Shown here piece after piece: positions 35,526 to 43,256 of a stretch of 46,111 nt of DNA (its first letter is position 1; the number at the start of each line of letters is the position of its first letter). The stretch is from positions 1 through 46,111 of the forward strand of contig JAUHXC010000066.1 of the NCBI GenBank assembly GCA_030427205.1. Direction: 5' to 3'. The notes under the pieces are model-generated. The model did not search any database. It saw only the letters and a program-made list of their open reading frames with translations, and was not told the DNA's origin. A program made the translations under genes and the position numbers. The DNA comes from a bacterium (GTDB lineage Bacteria; Myxococcota_A; Bradymonadia; UBA7976; UBA1532).

Positions 35526-35940
35526 CGCCAATATGCCACGGACGCCGCAGGCTGGGTGACCGGCGTGACCCGCTCGGTGGGCGACCTGACCCGCATAGTC
35601 TGGCTCGGCGGGGGCTGGGCTGGGTGACACGTTCGACGACGCAGGATGTCGTGAGCGAGACGACCCACGACGTGCTGGGGCGGCCGTTGGTCCAGACAGC
35701 GGGCAGAGGCGCAGACGCGGGGCGTTCCAGTTCCGCTACGCTGAGGGCGCTCGGGAAGTGCTGCGAGTCGTGGACGGCGGCGCGGTGCAGGTCGATCAGG
35801 CGAACCTCAGCCCGGATACCGTCGCCGTGAACCGCGCGCCCCCGGACACGATTGTGAACCCGCCCGACGACTGCGCCGCGACGGCTATCCAGAGCCGTCC
35901 GTGTTCCGTCTGGCGTTCCAGGATCAGCGGCGAAAGCTAG
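35526..35940 (+). pseudogene. RHS/YD-repeat protein fragment
   Basis: One frame reads TDAAGWVTGVTRSVGDLTRIV and the next VTRSTTQDVVSETTHDVLGR then PLVQTAG, which match two consecutive YD-type repeats of RHS proteins (YDAAGRVTSVTD..GDLT..., followed by VTRSTTPDGVVTETTYDALGRP). A frameshift lies near 35625. Downstream pieces (FRYAEGAREVLRVVDGG and DGYPEPSVFRLAFQDQ-like) could be further degenerate repeats or spacer. No start, core C-terminus or toxin tip remains. Confidence 0.6.
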
Positions 35941-36392
35941 GGACGAAGCGGCAGAGAACGACACAGAAGAGCAACCGCAACTATCTGACAATTTGGCCGA
36001 ATCCGCGTACCCGCTGGGTTTGCTGGGGGGCGCCCGATAGTTGTCGACCACCTGTAGAGCGACAGGCCGGTGATCAAGCTCGATGATGGCGACGTGGCCC
36101 GAATCCGAACCAGCGACGCGTACGTTTGACGCCTTCCTGACCCGCTTCCGGGCCCCTTCGGGCGCGCGGAGGCGTCGACGGGCCACCGCGGCGGTCCCGG
36201 CGAGCGGGACGGCGCGCAAGTCGCCCCCTGCGCCAAGGGCGCGACCGACACCTCCGTCATGACCGAATTTGGCGGCCTCAGCGGCGACTACCCGCCGGGC
36301 GCCGGCGCCATGCGCACCGACCGGCACCCCTCGGGCGGGAACCCGCACCCCTCGACCCCCGCCCGCAGCGCCTTCATCGCGGACCGGTACGT
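35941..36392. other. Stretch without recognisable gene
   Basis: About 450 bases between the RHS relic and the second transposase copy. The frames on both strands are Arg/Pro/Gly-rich with no domain, start signal or codon bias. A GGGCCCCTTCGGGCGC segment near 36150 can fold into a short hairpin. I see nothing else. Confidence 0.4.
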
Positions 36393-37220
36393 CTACACGA
36401 ACGCCCGGTACGCCTCGCGCCACTGCGCGCGGCTGCTGGCGTGCACCGCCGGGGCCGGGCTGCGCTTGCTCTTCTCGGATCGGTCGTGCGGCTTGACCCG
36501 CAGCAGCGCCGCCGGCCCGAGCACCCGCGCCGGAGCCGGGTAGCGCGCCTCGGCCGTCTCGATCACCTCGCACCACCGGGCTCGCTGCTCGTCCTCGGCC
36601 AGCTCGGCCCACATCGGCGGCGGCGTCAGCTCGACGGTCCGCGCCTCGGCGACATCGGCCAGCACCGGGCGCCGCCCCCGCTGGCCCTTCGGTCGGGCCT
36701 CCCAGGCCATGCGCAGCCGGTATAGCCGCGTCCGGTCGTACCAGACGCCGACCAGCGGCCTGCCCTCCGTCACCGCCAGGGTCCAGGGCACTCCCGGTCA
36801 CTCGGCTGCGTGGCGAACCAGCCCGGCGCGCGTCGTCTGCCCGGCGAGGTACACGAGCCGGTCGAGCAGCGTCGCCTCGTCGAGGATCGGGATGTCGGTC
36901 GACCGGCGCTCCCAGTGGCAGCCCCGCCAGTCGTAGAGGTCGCCCAGCTCCTTCGACAGGTTGGTCCGCACATGGCACGTCCACGCGGCCTTGATCTCGG
37001 CGCTGCGGAAGGCGGCGACGATATGGATGTGGTTGCAGGTCCCCCCGGCGAAGTAGAGCCGGACGTCGCCCTCGAACAGCCGCATGGCCTGGCCGATGAC
37101 GCCCAGCATGCGCCGGTTCGCCTCCGGCCCTGGGCGCAGCAGGAACCTCCCCTGCAGACAGCGCCACGTCAGCTCGACACTTTCGAAGTGGTCTGTCTGG
37201 AATCTGAGCGCCCGGCCCAT
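36393..37220 (-). pseudogene. REP-associated-type transposase, copy B, interrupted only by TGA at a conserved Trp
   Basis: A nearly complete protein of about 275 residues. It has MGRALRFQTDHFESVELTWR, QGRFLLRPGPEANRRM, the HUH-type motif CNHIHIVAAF, then NLSKELGDLYDWRGCHWERR, RLVYLAGQTTRAGLVRHAAE, a TGA (36800-36798), and in the same frame PGVPWTLAVTEGRPLVGVWY through to REAYRAFV. Related proteins of this family read DWPGV here, so TGA stands exactly where TGG (Trp) is expected. The start follows GGAGG by 5 bases. It would bind and cut single-stranded DNA at hairpins if intact. The single nonsense change suggests very recent inactivation, or readthrough. Confidence 0.75.
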
Positions 37221-37223
37221 GTC

Positions 37224-37246
37224 GACCTCCGATCTCGTCGGAGGTC
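37224..37246. promoter_or_regulatory. Perfect 9-bp hairpin containing the ribosome-binding site of copy B
   Basis: GACCTCCGA (37224-37232) and TCGGAGGTC (37238-37246) pair with a 5-base loop. On the minus strand the GGAGG site of the transposase (pairing at 37226-37230) lies in the stem, 5 bases before the ATG. Folding would hide the ribosome-binding site. It may also be the DNA hairpin that such transposases recognise. Confidence 0.55.
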
Positions 37247-37337
37247 TCATCGATCAGTCGCGGCCGATGTTGCGCACTTTCTGCGCCGGGGGTCATGAGC
37301 ACCCCGGCCGCGCGCGCAGGCCATCGGTCGACCGCGG

Positions 37338-37664
37338 TCACTCGCCCTCACCTTCGACGGGCTCGTCGGCGCGTTCCTCGGGCATGGGGTCGAGCAGCTC
37401 GCGCACGTCGATGAGCAGCACCTCGGCGATGGCCGCGACGTTGCCGAGGTGCACGTCGCGTTCGGGCTCGCGCAGGAACCGCTGGACGGTGCGCGCCGAG
37501 ACACCGGCTCGCAGGGCGAGCTTGCGCATCGAGATCCCGGTCTGGCCCATGCGCTCGTCGATCCGCTGCCGGACGGTCGCCAGCGCGGCCTTCTTGGCCT
37601 TCTGGGCGCGGGCATGCACGGCCTTGCCCTCGGGAGTCAGCTTGTCTTCGGTGTCGGCCATCAC
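37338..37664 (-). CDS. XRE/Cro-type helix-turn-helix repressor
   Basis: A 108-residue DNA-binding protein. After a basic N-terminal helix (KAVHARAQKAKKAALATVRQ, about 13-32) comes an XRE-type five-helix domain: GQTGISMRKLALRAGVSARTV, QRFLREPERDVHLGNVAAI and AEVLLIDVRELLDP, about residues 40-95, ending in an acidic tail. Such proteins repress their own and a divergent promoter. The first codon is a GTG (37664) followed directly by ATG (37661); neither has a good ribosome-binding site, so a leaderless or weak start is possible. It diverges from the 145-residue gene, with an AT-rich control region between. In a prophage setting it would be the immunity-type repressor. Confidence 0.8.
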   Translation of the reverse strand: MMADTEDKLTPEGKAVHARAQKAKKAALATVRQRIDERMGQTGISMRKLALRAGVSARTVQRFLREPERDVHLGNVAAIAEVLLIDVRELLDPMPEERADEPVEGEGE

Positions 37665-37744
37665 GCGAGGATACGCGGGGCCGCGACGACGGTGAATACC
37701 GGCCAGCGGTGCCTACCGCGCTCCGTGCCGTGATTCTTAATGGG

Positions 37745-37768
37745 CACTATAGTACTCATGGTGCTACT
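37745..37768. promoter_or_regulatory. AT-rich divergent control region with dyad symmetry
   Basis: Within the divergent gap (37665-37821) lies an AT-rich island unlike its surroundings. It holds a -10-like TATAGT (37748-37753), the 8-bp palindrome ACTATAGT and an imperfect 17-bp dyad TAGTACTCATGGTGCTA (37750-37766; half-sites TAGtAC/GTgCTA). It is a good candidate operator for the XRE protein. No clear -35 is visible. Confidence 0.5.
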
Positions 37769-37821
37769 CTCGATGTCGAACTCCGGCATCGATCCCCCCG
37801 CCGGAGGACCGAGAGGACACC

Positions 37822-38259
37822 ATGACGACGGACACGAGTCCGGCGCCCGAACTGCGCCGGAAGATAGGCGACGTCTATCTGAACGACAACCCGCCGCCCG
37901 GCGCGCACCGCGCGACCTGGTTCACCACCGCGCTGATGCGCGAGCCCGACAACGTCCAGCACCACCACATGGCCCGGGACTTCCTTGCGGTGATCGACCT
38001 CTACCGGCGGTTGACCGCGGCGCTCGACGGCACGGACGACCCACAGACCGGGCTGGTCATCCACGGGTTCATCGGCCACGCCACCGCCGAGCTTGTAGGC
38101 GCGACCCGTGACCCGGGCTGGCGGGCCGCGGCGCTCGACCTGCTGGATCCCGACGGCCACACCGAGGCCCCGCTCGACCGCGCCGACGCGGTGCGGCTGT
38201 TCGCGCTGGCTACGGGCCTGCTCCCCGAACGGCCCGAACTGTCCGATGCGGCCGACTGA
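37822..38259 (+). CDS. 145-residue protein of unknown function
   Basis: No signal peptide or membrane helix. It is acidic and largely helical: ELRRKIGDVYLNDNPPPG, HHHMARDFLAVIDLYRRLTA, LVIHGFIGHATAELVGATRD and RADAVRLFALATGLL. The last helices resemble small helical-bundle regulators, but no family is recognised. AGAGG lies 5 bases before its ATG. It is the first gene of a plus-strand set divergent from the XRE repressor, and its end overlaps the start of the sigma-like gene by 14 bases, so both are probably co-regulated by the operator. Confidence 0.65.
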   Translation: MTTDTSPAPELRRKIGDVYLNDNPPPGAHRATWFTTALMREPDNVQHHHMARDFLAVIDLYRRLTAALDGTDDPQTGLVIHGFIGHATAELVGATRDPGWRAAALDLLDPDGHTEAPLDRADAVRLFALATGLLPERPELSDAAD

Positions 38260-38872
38260 CCCCGACGCCGAGCGCCTGCTCATGGCCGCCCTTCGCCTGG
38301 AGGGGGCGCCCTGGCCGAGGGCTCTCCAGGCGTACGGGGCCCAACTCCTGGCGCTCGCCACCCGCTGCGAGGGCCCCGCCGCCAAGGCCGAGGTGTACCG
38401 CTGGTTCATGCGCGAGGCCGGCGGCGCGCTCGTGGTCCGCGACCCCCAGCGCCGGCAGAACCTGCGGGACGCCTTCCACGAAGCCATCGCGACCATGCCC
38501 GATCTGCTGCTGCGCTTCCGGGCCGGGCTCGATCCGGGGCGGCGGCCGAACCTGCGGTCGATGCTGGTGAAGTGGATCGAATGGGCGGCGAACGAGCACT
38601 ACCGCCGCGAGCAGCGCCACGCCAAACGCCGATTCCCCTATCGCGCCGATGACCGCCTGACACCCGAGCGCCCCGACCACGTCGTGCTGCTGCGCGAGGT
38701 TCTGGCCCTGCTCGACGGGGCGGACCCGACGCGTCGGGCCCTGCGTCTGGTCGGGCTCGGCGTCCCTATCGCCGAAGCGGCCCGCCGGACCGGCGTCAGC
38801 CGGCAGAAGATCTATCGCGTCCGCGCGCTGCTCATCGCGGCCCGCGACGCGGAGCCCGGGGACGACGAGTAG
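38246..38872 (+). CDS. Putative sigma-70-like (ECF-type) transcription factor
   Basis: A 208-residue protein starting MRPTDPDAERLLMAAL within the end of the preceding gene, with no ribosome-binding site of its own. The middle part (about 85-125) has helices like sigma region 2 (a segment RRPNLRSMLVKWIEWAANEH, then YRREQRHAKRRF). After an Asp-rich linker the C-terminus (about 148-200) fits region 4: VLLREVLALLDG, TRRALRLVGLGVPIAEAARR, TGVSRQKIYRVRALLIAARD, a helix-turn-helix. It lacks an N-terminal region 1, as do ECF factors. It may drive late genes of the element; weaker alternatives are another helix-turn-helix regulator. Homology is judged by pattern only. Confidence 0.5.
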   Translation: MRPTDPDAERLLMAALRLEGAPWPRALQAYGAQLLALATRCEGPAAKAEVYRWFMREAGGALVVRDPQRRQNLRDAFHEAIATMPDLLLRFRAGLDPGRRPNLRSMLVKWIEWAANEHYRREQRHAKRRFPYRADDRLTPERPDHVVLLREVLALLDGADPTRRALRLVGLGVPIAEAARRTGVSRQKIYRVRALLIAARDAEPGDDE

Positions 38873-38957
38873 GCGGTTGCCACGAACGGGCCCGGTTCGA
38901 CCCGAATCTGAATTATGCTGCCCCCGTCCCGACGGAACGACCCACCTGGGAGGATGC

Positions 38958-39560
38958 ATGCGGATTCTGATCGGTCTGCTCGTGGCGCTCATCCCCGGCC
39001 TGAGCTGGGCCGGCGCCTGCGACACGCTCGCCAAGAAGGTCTGCCCCGCCGGGGCCGACATCGCGACGTGCGGCGCGTTCGTCGACACCAAGGTCGTCGA
39101 CGCCGACGGCAAGGCGCTGACTGGCGTGCCCCGCCTGACCGCCTGCAAGCTGGTGCTCGACGACGCGGAGACCCTGGCGCGGTTCACCGACGAGATGAAG
39201 ACGAAGCACACCACCCGGTGGTTCGAGTTCGACGTGCGCATCGACGAGAAGCGCGACAACGGCAAGGCGTGGGACGCGCTCGGCGGCGCCCCCGACATCG
39301 CCGCCTGCTTCGTCGTCGACGGCAACCCGATGCAGTGCGTGCCCAAGGGCGACAGCCACGCCACGGTGCCCTCGCCGAAGTGCAAGAACGCCTACGAGTG
39401 CACGTTCCGGGTCGAGACCCAGCCCGGCGTCCTGGTGTCCGTCGACTTCGTCGACGTCGACGCGTCGGACAACGACCTGATCGCTGGGTGCATCTTCAAC
39501 GCCGGCCAGCCTGAGACGCTGAAGTGCCCCAACGAGGCCAAAATCACCCTGCGGCCCTGA
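38958..39560 (+). CDS. Exported Cys-containing protein of unknown function
   Basis: A 200-residue protein with signal peptide MRILIGLLVALIPGLSWAGA, preceded by GGAGG at 4 bases, so the longer upstream frame is not used. The mature part carries regularly placed Cys (CDTLAKKVC, TCGAF, TACKL, AACFV, MQCV, KCKNAYEC, AGCIF, LKC), about eleven, suggesting disulfides in an envelope or secreted protein. Beta-strand-like segments (TRWFEFDVRIDE, CTFRVETQPGVLVSVDFVDV) suggest a sandwich. It lies 85 bases after the sigma-like gene and converges with the zinc-ribbon gene. No family is recognised. Confidence 0.7.
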   Translation: MRILIGLLVALIPGLSWAGACDTLAKKVCPAGADIATCGAFVDTKVVDADGKALTGVPRLTACKLVLDDAETLARFTDEMKTKHTTRWFEFDVRIDEKRDNGKAWDALGGAPDIAACFVVDGNPMQCVPKGDSHATVPSPKCKNAYECTFRVETQPGVLVSVDFVDVDASDNDLIAGCIFNAGQPETLKCPNEAKITLRP

Positions 39561-39572
39561 TCCGCCGTCCGA

Positions 39573-40487
39573 TCAGCACTGCTTCATCTTGTCGCGTCTG
39601 CGCTTTCGCTCGTCGGGGGGCAGCGGTCGTTTCTTGATCTCGAGCGCGAGATCGCTGCCCTTGACGGCCTGTGACCCGGCGAACGGCAGCTCGGCTTGCT
39701 GACACATCCGCCCGACGGCGCTCTTCGATGTCGTCATTCGTGCTGCCTTTGCGATGCGTGTGATTGGCCGGGCGCCGAGGCCGAGGCACCACAGGGCGAT
39801 GCAGATGCGCATCGGTATCCCGCCTCGGCTTCGCCCGGTCGGATCGGTGCAGCCGTACGCGTTCTCCGCGGCGGCGTGGTCCAGCGGTGCTGACGGCTGG
39901 GGGACATGGCAGACGACATCGGCCCGCTGGGCAGCCCGGTTGATCCGCCGTCGTCGCTCGATGGGTGTTTCGCGCGCCAGCTCGGCTTCCAGCGGTCTGC
40001 GCCACCGGCCGACCAACTCGGCGAGGGTCGGGTCGAGCACGCGGAACTCGGGGTACCGCTCGAAGAGCAACTCCAGGATGTCGGGCGGCAGATCGTTGAG
40101 CATCATGTGGGCCGCGCTCGAAGGTCGGCGCTCCCCGTCGACCGAGTCGCACGCGAACGCGACCTGTCCGAACGACATGAGCCGCGTGGCCTCGACCGAG
40201 ACCTGCATCAAATGCGCGGCGTGTTCGAGGCCGAGCCAGTCGATCAGGAAGTTCGAGTAGCACTGGAGGATGGCCCACACCGCGAGCGTCCCGTTCTTCT
40301 TGCCCTCCCACGGCATCTTGTGCCGGCAGTCAGCGCAGAAGCCCGTCTTGGAGTAGCGGTAGATCCCCTTCTTGAAGCAGGCCAGACACGACCGGCTCTG
40401 GTCGATGTGCCGGCTGACGGCCTTCGCCTGCGCCTTCTTCGACATCGAGTGGGGCGGGCGCTTCGTCTTCGAGTCTTTTGTCTTCAT
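39573..40487 (-). CDS. Zinc-ribbon/helix-turn-helix protein, putative regulator
   Basis: A 304-residue basic protein. Near residue 35 a zinc ribbon is visible, CLACFKKG...GFCADC (two CxxC pairs 14 residues apart). The middle (about 60-185) has helices with LPPDILELLFERYPEF and AELVGRWRRPLEAELAR. The C-terminus contains a possible helix-turn-helix, ITRIAKAARMTTSKSAVGRMCQQ, and a very basic tail (DERKRRRDKMKQC). The start is placed at the ATG at 40487 (MKTKDSKTKRPP), next to a direct repeat; a further 63 upstream codons are open but not protein-like. Gene order suggests regulation of the structural set upstream. No family is recognised. Confidence 0.65.
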   Translation of the reverse strand: MKTKDSKTKRPPHSMSKKAQAKAVSRHIDQSRSCLACFKKGIYRYSKTGFCADCRHKMPWEGKKNGTLAVWAILQCYSNFLIDWLGLEHAAHLMQVSVEATRLMSFGQVAFACDSVDGERRPSSAAHMMLNDLPPDILELLFERYPEFRVLDPTLAELVGRWRRPLEAELARETPIERRRRINRAAQRADVVCHVPQPSAPLDHAAAENAYGCTDPTGRSRGGIPMRICIALWCLGLGARPITRIAKAARMTTSKSAVGRMCQQAELPFAGSQAVKGSDLALEIKKRPLPPDERKRRRDKMKQC

Positions 40488-40488
40488 A

Positions 40489-40512
40489 CGAAGATCGTAG
40501 AGTCGAAGATCG
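40489..40512. repeat. Direct repeat CGAAGATCG upstream of the zinc-ribbon gene
   Basis: CGAAGATCG occurs at 40489-40497 and 40504-40512, 15 bases centre to centre, directly upstream of the start. The surrounding 60 bases are AT-rich (TATATTTCG, TTATACG), so this is the likely promoter region and a candidate binding site. Confidence 0.5.
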
Positions 40513-40710
40513 GAACGTTTCCCTATATTTCGAGGGGTCTTATACGTTTGACGTGGTGGTGACGCCCGACGCGGTCTATCCCCTTGATGAGGATCCCACC
40601 TGTGGAACCTTACTGCCGATCTACGACCCCCGTCTTCTGGGCCCCAAATCAGCCCGGTTCGACGAAGGCCGTGCACGAACGTGCTCGCGACCAGCGGACG
40701 ACGTGCCCGA

Positions 40711-41493
40711 TCAGGCGATCTTGGCGATGGTGAGGTAGCTGCGGGCGAGTCCGCCGAGGCTGCCGAGCAGCTCGGTGCCGACGCCGGTCGGGTTGGTGAT
40801 GAGCACCTTGAGCTGATGCCCCACGGCGAGGGTGACGAGGTCGAGGATGTGGCCGCCGTTGCCGCTCTGCGCCGCCTGGCTCTTGCTGTTCCAGGTGGCG
40901 CCGCCGTCGGTGCTGATCTGGACCTCGAGCACCATCGGCGTCGAGGCGGTGCTGACGGATGCGTGGATCTGGTAGTCGCCGGCCTCGTCGGCCGGGCAGG
41001 TGAAGACGCCGGTCGCGGTGTCGTAGCCGGCGGCGACGTTCACGTCGGCGACGTCGCAGATCAGGTCGGTCGAGTCGTTGTTGTTGATGTTGACCGGCAG
41101 CGCCCCGACGGACGCGCGAACCCGCACGGCCGCGGCGGCCGGCTCACCAGCCGGGCCGGCGGGCCCCTGGCCGCTCGCGGAGTGCCAGACGATGCGATCG
41201 GGCAGCGGTTCCTCGACGAACTCCAGGGTCACCACCCCGTCGACGACCCCGAGGCTGCAAGCCTGGAAGGTCTGGAGGGGCCGGTTCGACGTCCGGCCGA
41301 TGACCCGGGTCGAGCCCGGGTGCAGGATCACCTCGTCGGCCGGGTCCTCGTTGAACCGGAGCTGGGTGATCGGCTGGTCGACTTCGAGGTGTGCGATCAG
41401 GCCCAGGTAGAACTTGCGGGGGCCCGCCTCCTCCTTCACTTCGGGGTAGCCCATGCGCGAGGTGGCGATGCGGTTGTGCACGTTGGATGGCAT
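40711..41493 (-). CDS. Spike/fibre-like protein: beta domain, collagen-like stretch, C1q/TNF-like head
   Basis: A 260-residue protein. Residues about 1-105 are a compact beta-rich base (KFYLGLIAHLEVDQPITQLR, TLEFVEEPLPDRIVWHS). Residues 108-118 read GQGPAGPAGEP, three collagen-like Gly-x-x triplets. Residues about 125-258 match the C1q/TNF-like jelly-roll: a loop AGYDTATGVFTCPADEAGDY, QIHASVSTASTPMVLEVQIS, ILDLVTLAVGHQLKVLITN, ending YLTIAKIA. This order, base, collagen-like neck and TNF-like head, is that of trimeric virus spikes such as PRD1 P5. GGAG lies 8 bases before the ATG. It is the last gene of the structural set, 17 bases after the muramidase-like gene. Role proposed: host recognition. 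Confidence 0.75.
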   Translation of the reverse strand: MPSNVHNRIATSRMGYPEVKEEAGPRKFYLGLIAHLEVDQPITQLRFNEDPADEVILHPGSTRVIGRTSNRPLQTFQACSLGVVDGVVTLEFVEEPLPDRIVWHSASGQGPAGPAGEPAAAAVRVRASVGALPVNINNNDSTDLICDVADVNVAAGYDTATGVFTCPADEAGDYQIHASVSTASTPMVLEVQISTDGGATWNSKSQAAQSGNGGHILDLVTLAVGHQLKVLITNPTGVGTELLGSLGGLARSYLTIAKIA

Positions 41494-41510
41494 CGGATCT
41501 TCTCCAGGTG

Positions 41511-42461
41511 TCAGGCCACCCCGGCGTGTGCCAGATGGCGATCGATGCGGCCGCTGACCTTCGTCTGGACCCGGGCCCAGGCTCTGGCGTCGGCGCCGCG
41601 GTTGAAGTAGCGGCGGAACCGGGTCGGCCCGGTGTGCCACAGGCGGACGCCGCGGGCGGCGTCGCGGACGGAGCCCCCGCGCTTGCGCACGAGGCGCCAG
41701 AGCTGGGCGTAGTAGTCGATGGGGACGGCGATCTCTTTGGTGGCCGACCAGTCCCAGGGCTGCCAGTCGGACGGGATGCGCGGCGCCTTGAGCCCGAGGT
41801 TGTCGAGCGAGCTCAACTCCCGACCGGCGTCCCGGTTCCACTGGAAGACGCCCCACGCGGTGATCAGCGGGTCGGCACCGCGCGGCGCGTCGACGAGGGT
41901 GCAGAGGCGGCGCCGGTTGACCTTCGTGCCTCTGCACGCCGCGTTGAAGTTGCGCGCCGCGACCGCGAAGGTCCCGCCCTCCCCCTCGGTGCGGGCGAGC
42001 TGGACCATGGTCTTGACGAAGGGCTCGCCGAGACCCGCTTGCCCGGCGACGCGGGCGATGGGATCGAGCGCGGCCCCGGGCTTGGAAGCCAGCCGAACCC
42101 GGCGAAGGACGACCCCGGTCGGCGGCGCCCTGAACCGGGCGGTGTAGACCCGCCTGATGTCTGCCTGCAGGCGGGCCTGCTCCAACCCATCCAGGCGTAG
42201 CGTTCCGCTCGGCCCGCTCGCCACGCCGACCAGGGTCGGGAGACCTGACGGCCGCTTCCGTCGGTGCCATGGCCCATACGGGCGTTCAGGGTCAATCGCG
42301 TAGCGGATGCGTCCGGTCGTGGTGGTCGGGGTCGAGCCCTTGGACGGGGGATCAGGCGAAGGGCTCGCGACCGCCCGCCCGAGCGCCACCGCGCCCGCAG
42401 CGATCCCGGCGGCCGCTGCGAGCACCACCCGCACGCCGTCCCGTCCGCTCACACCGGGCAT
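41511..42461 (-). CDS. Membrane-anchored lysozyme/transglycosylase-like protein
   Basis: A 316-residue protein. An N-terminal hydrophobic helix (VRVVLAAAAGIAAGAVALG, 10-28) is followed by a Ser/Pro/Thr linker and a catalytic-type domain from about 130: LARTEGEGGTFAVAARNFN (candidate catalytic Glu159), TAWGVFQWNRDAG (203-213), YYAQLWRLVRKRGGSV and LWHTGPTRFRRYFNR. The E..G..A..N.N and GxxQ pattern fits lytic transglycosylases/lysozymes that cut peptidoglycan. The start is an ATG overlapping the preceding gene by 13 bases; a GTG (42452) that overlaps its stop in GTGA fashion is the alternative. In membrane-containing phages such an enzyme sits in the internal membrane and helps entry. Confidence 0.65.
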   Translation of the reverse strand: MPGVSGRDGVRVVLAAAAGIAAGAVALGRAVASPSPDPPSKGSTPTTTTGRIRYAIDPERPYGPWHRRKRPSGLPTLVGVASGPSGTLRLDGLEQARLQADIRRVYTARFRAPPTGVVLRRVRLASKPGAALDPIARVAGQAGLGEPFVKTMVQLARTEGEGGTFAVAARNFNAACRGTKVNRRRLCTLVDAPRGADPLITAWGVFQWNRDAGRELSSLDNLGLKAPRIPSDWQPWDWSATKEIAVPIDYYAQLWRLVRKRGGSVRDAARGVRLWHTGPTRFRRYFNRGADARAWARVQTKVSGRIDRHLAHAGVA

Positions 42462-42805
42462 GGCGTGCCCTGCGGGATGGGGGTGCTCTCGCCCGGCTCG
42501 ACCCAGGCTACCTCCAGCGTGAAGCGGGCCTTCTTCTGCGTCTGCACGAGAAACACCAGCCGCTCGCCGGGCAGCGTCACTGGAAGCGCGATCATCTGCG
42601 CCGCCGGCGTCAGCCCCGCCTCCCACAGCACCGTCTTGCCCGCCTGCCCCCGCAGTTCGAGCCGACCGGCCGGCGCCGCGTCGGTGCTCGTCGAGGCCCG
42701 CGCCGACCAGTGGTAGCCGGTCGACGACACCGGGATTACGCCCACCTCGACCCAATGATCGACCCCCGGCGCCCCCACCCGGTCCGCGGAGATGTGCGTG
42801 CGCAC
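42449..42805 (-). CDS. Small beta-rich structural-type protein (118 aa)
   Basis: A 118-residue protein, mostly alternating beta strands (WVEVGVIPVSSTGYHWSARA, GRLELRGQAGKTVLWEAGL, RLVFLVQTQKKARFTLEVAW). It has no signal, membrane helix or known motif. It begins with GTG one base after the stop of the previous gene and overlaps the next start, so it is part of the packed cassette. A minor capsid or fibre-associated protein with a jelly-roll fold is plausible; this is inference. Confidence 0.6.
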   Translation of the reverse strand: MRTHISADRVGAPGVDHWVEVGVIPVSSTGYHWSARASTSTDAAPAGRLELRGQAGKTVLWEAGLTPAAQMIALPVTLPGERLVFLVQTQKKARFTLEVAWVEPGESTPIPQGTPCPV

Positions 42806-42806
42806 G

Positions 42807-43208
42807 TCAGCACTCCGGGTCGGCGAAGATCGTCAGCTCGACCGTGTACGGCAGCCGCCCTTCGAGCACCTGCACCACGAAGTCGAACTTCGACCCGGCC
42901 TTGAGCTTCATCCCGGTGAACGCGCACGGGTCGCCCGGCCGCTCGTCGGGCGGCACCAGATGCGACAACGGCGGCAGCAACTCGGTGCTCTCGTCGTACG
43001 GCGACCAGTAGGGGCTGCCATAGCCACCGGTCGACTTGAGCCCCAGCCGGCACACCCGCAGCCCGGCCGGGTCGCTGGTGTACGCCCGGACGGTGCGGAC
43101 GGTCATGTCGAATGGCACCGTGAACAGGGCCTTGCCATCGCCGTTGGCATCACTGGTGATCACCAGCGGATGGGATACGCGCGGCGGCGGGGAATACTCG
43201 ACGGTCAT
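42807..43208 (-). CDS. Small beta-rich structural-type protein (133 aa)
   Basis: A 133-residue protein with strand-like segments ALFTVPFDMTVRTVRAYTSD, GLRVCRLGLKST, FTGMKLKAGSKFDFVVQVLE and LPYTVELTIFADPEC. Its pattern (a compact eight-strand sandwich with a long loop of SPYWSPYDESTELLPPL) is like a single jelly roll. GGAG lies about 9 bases before the ATG. It lies 48 bases downstream of the candidate capsid gene, so a penton or capsid-stabilising protein is possible. No family is recognised. Confidence 0.6.
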   Translation of the reverse strand: MTVEYSPPPRVSHPLVITSDANGDGKALFTVPFDMTVRTVRAYTSDPAGLRVCRLGLKSTGGYGSPYWSPYDESTELLPPLSHLVPPDERPGDPCAFTGMKLKAGSKFDFVVQVLEGRLPYTVELTIFADPEC

Positions 43209-43256
43209 TGCGATGACTCCGATGCCTTCGACGCTCTCTCAGCGAACACTCACCCG

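Noticed and set aside
35941..36260. Minus-strand frame of 107 codons reading basic Ser-rich sequence
   Set aside because: No homology, no start signal, and composition like neighbouring non-coding sequence.
35395..37341. 648-codon minus-strand frame across the relic region
   Set aside because: It runs through relics that are recognisable in other frames and lacks a domain of its own.
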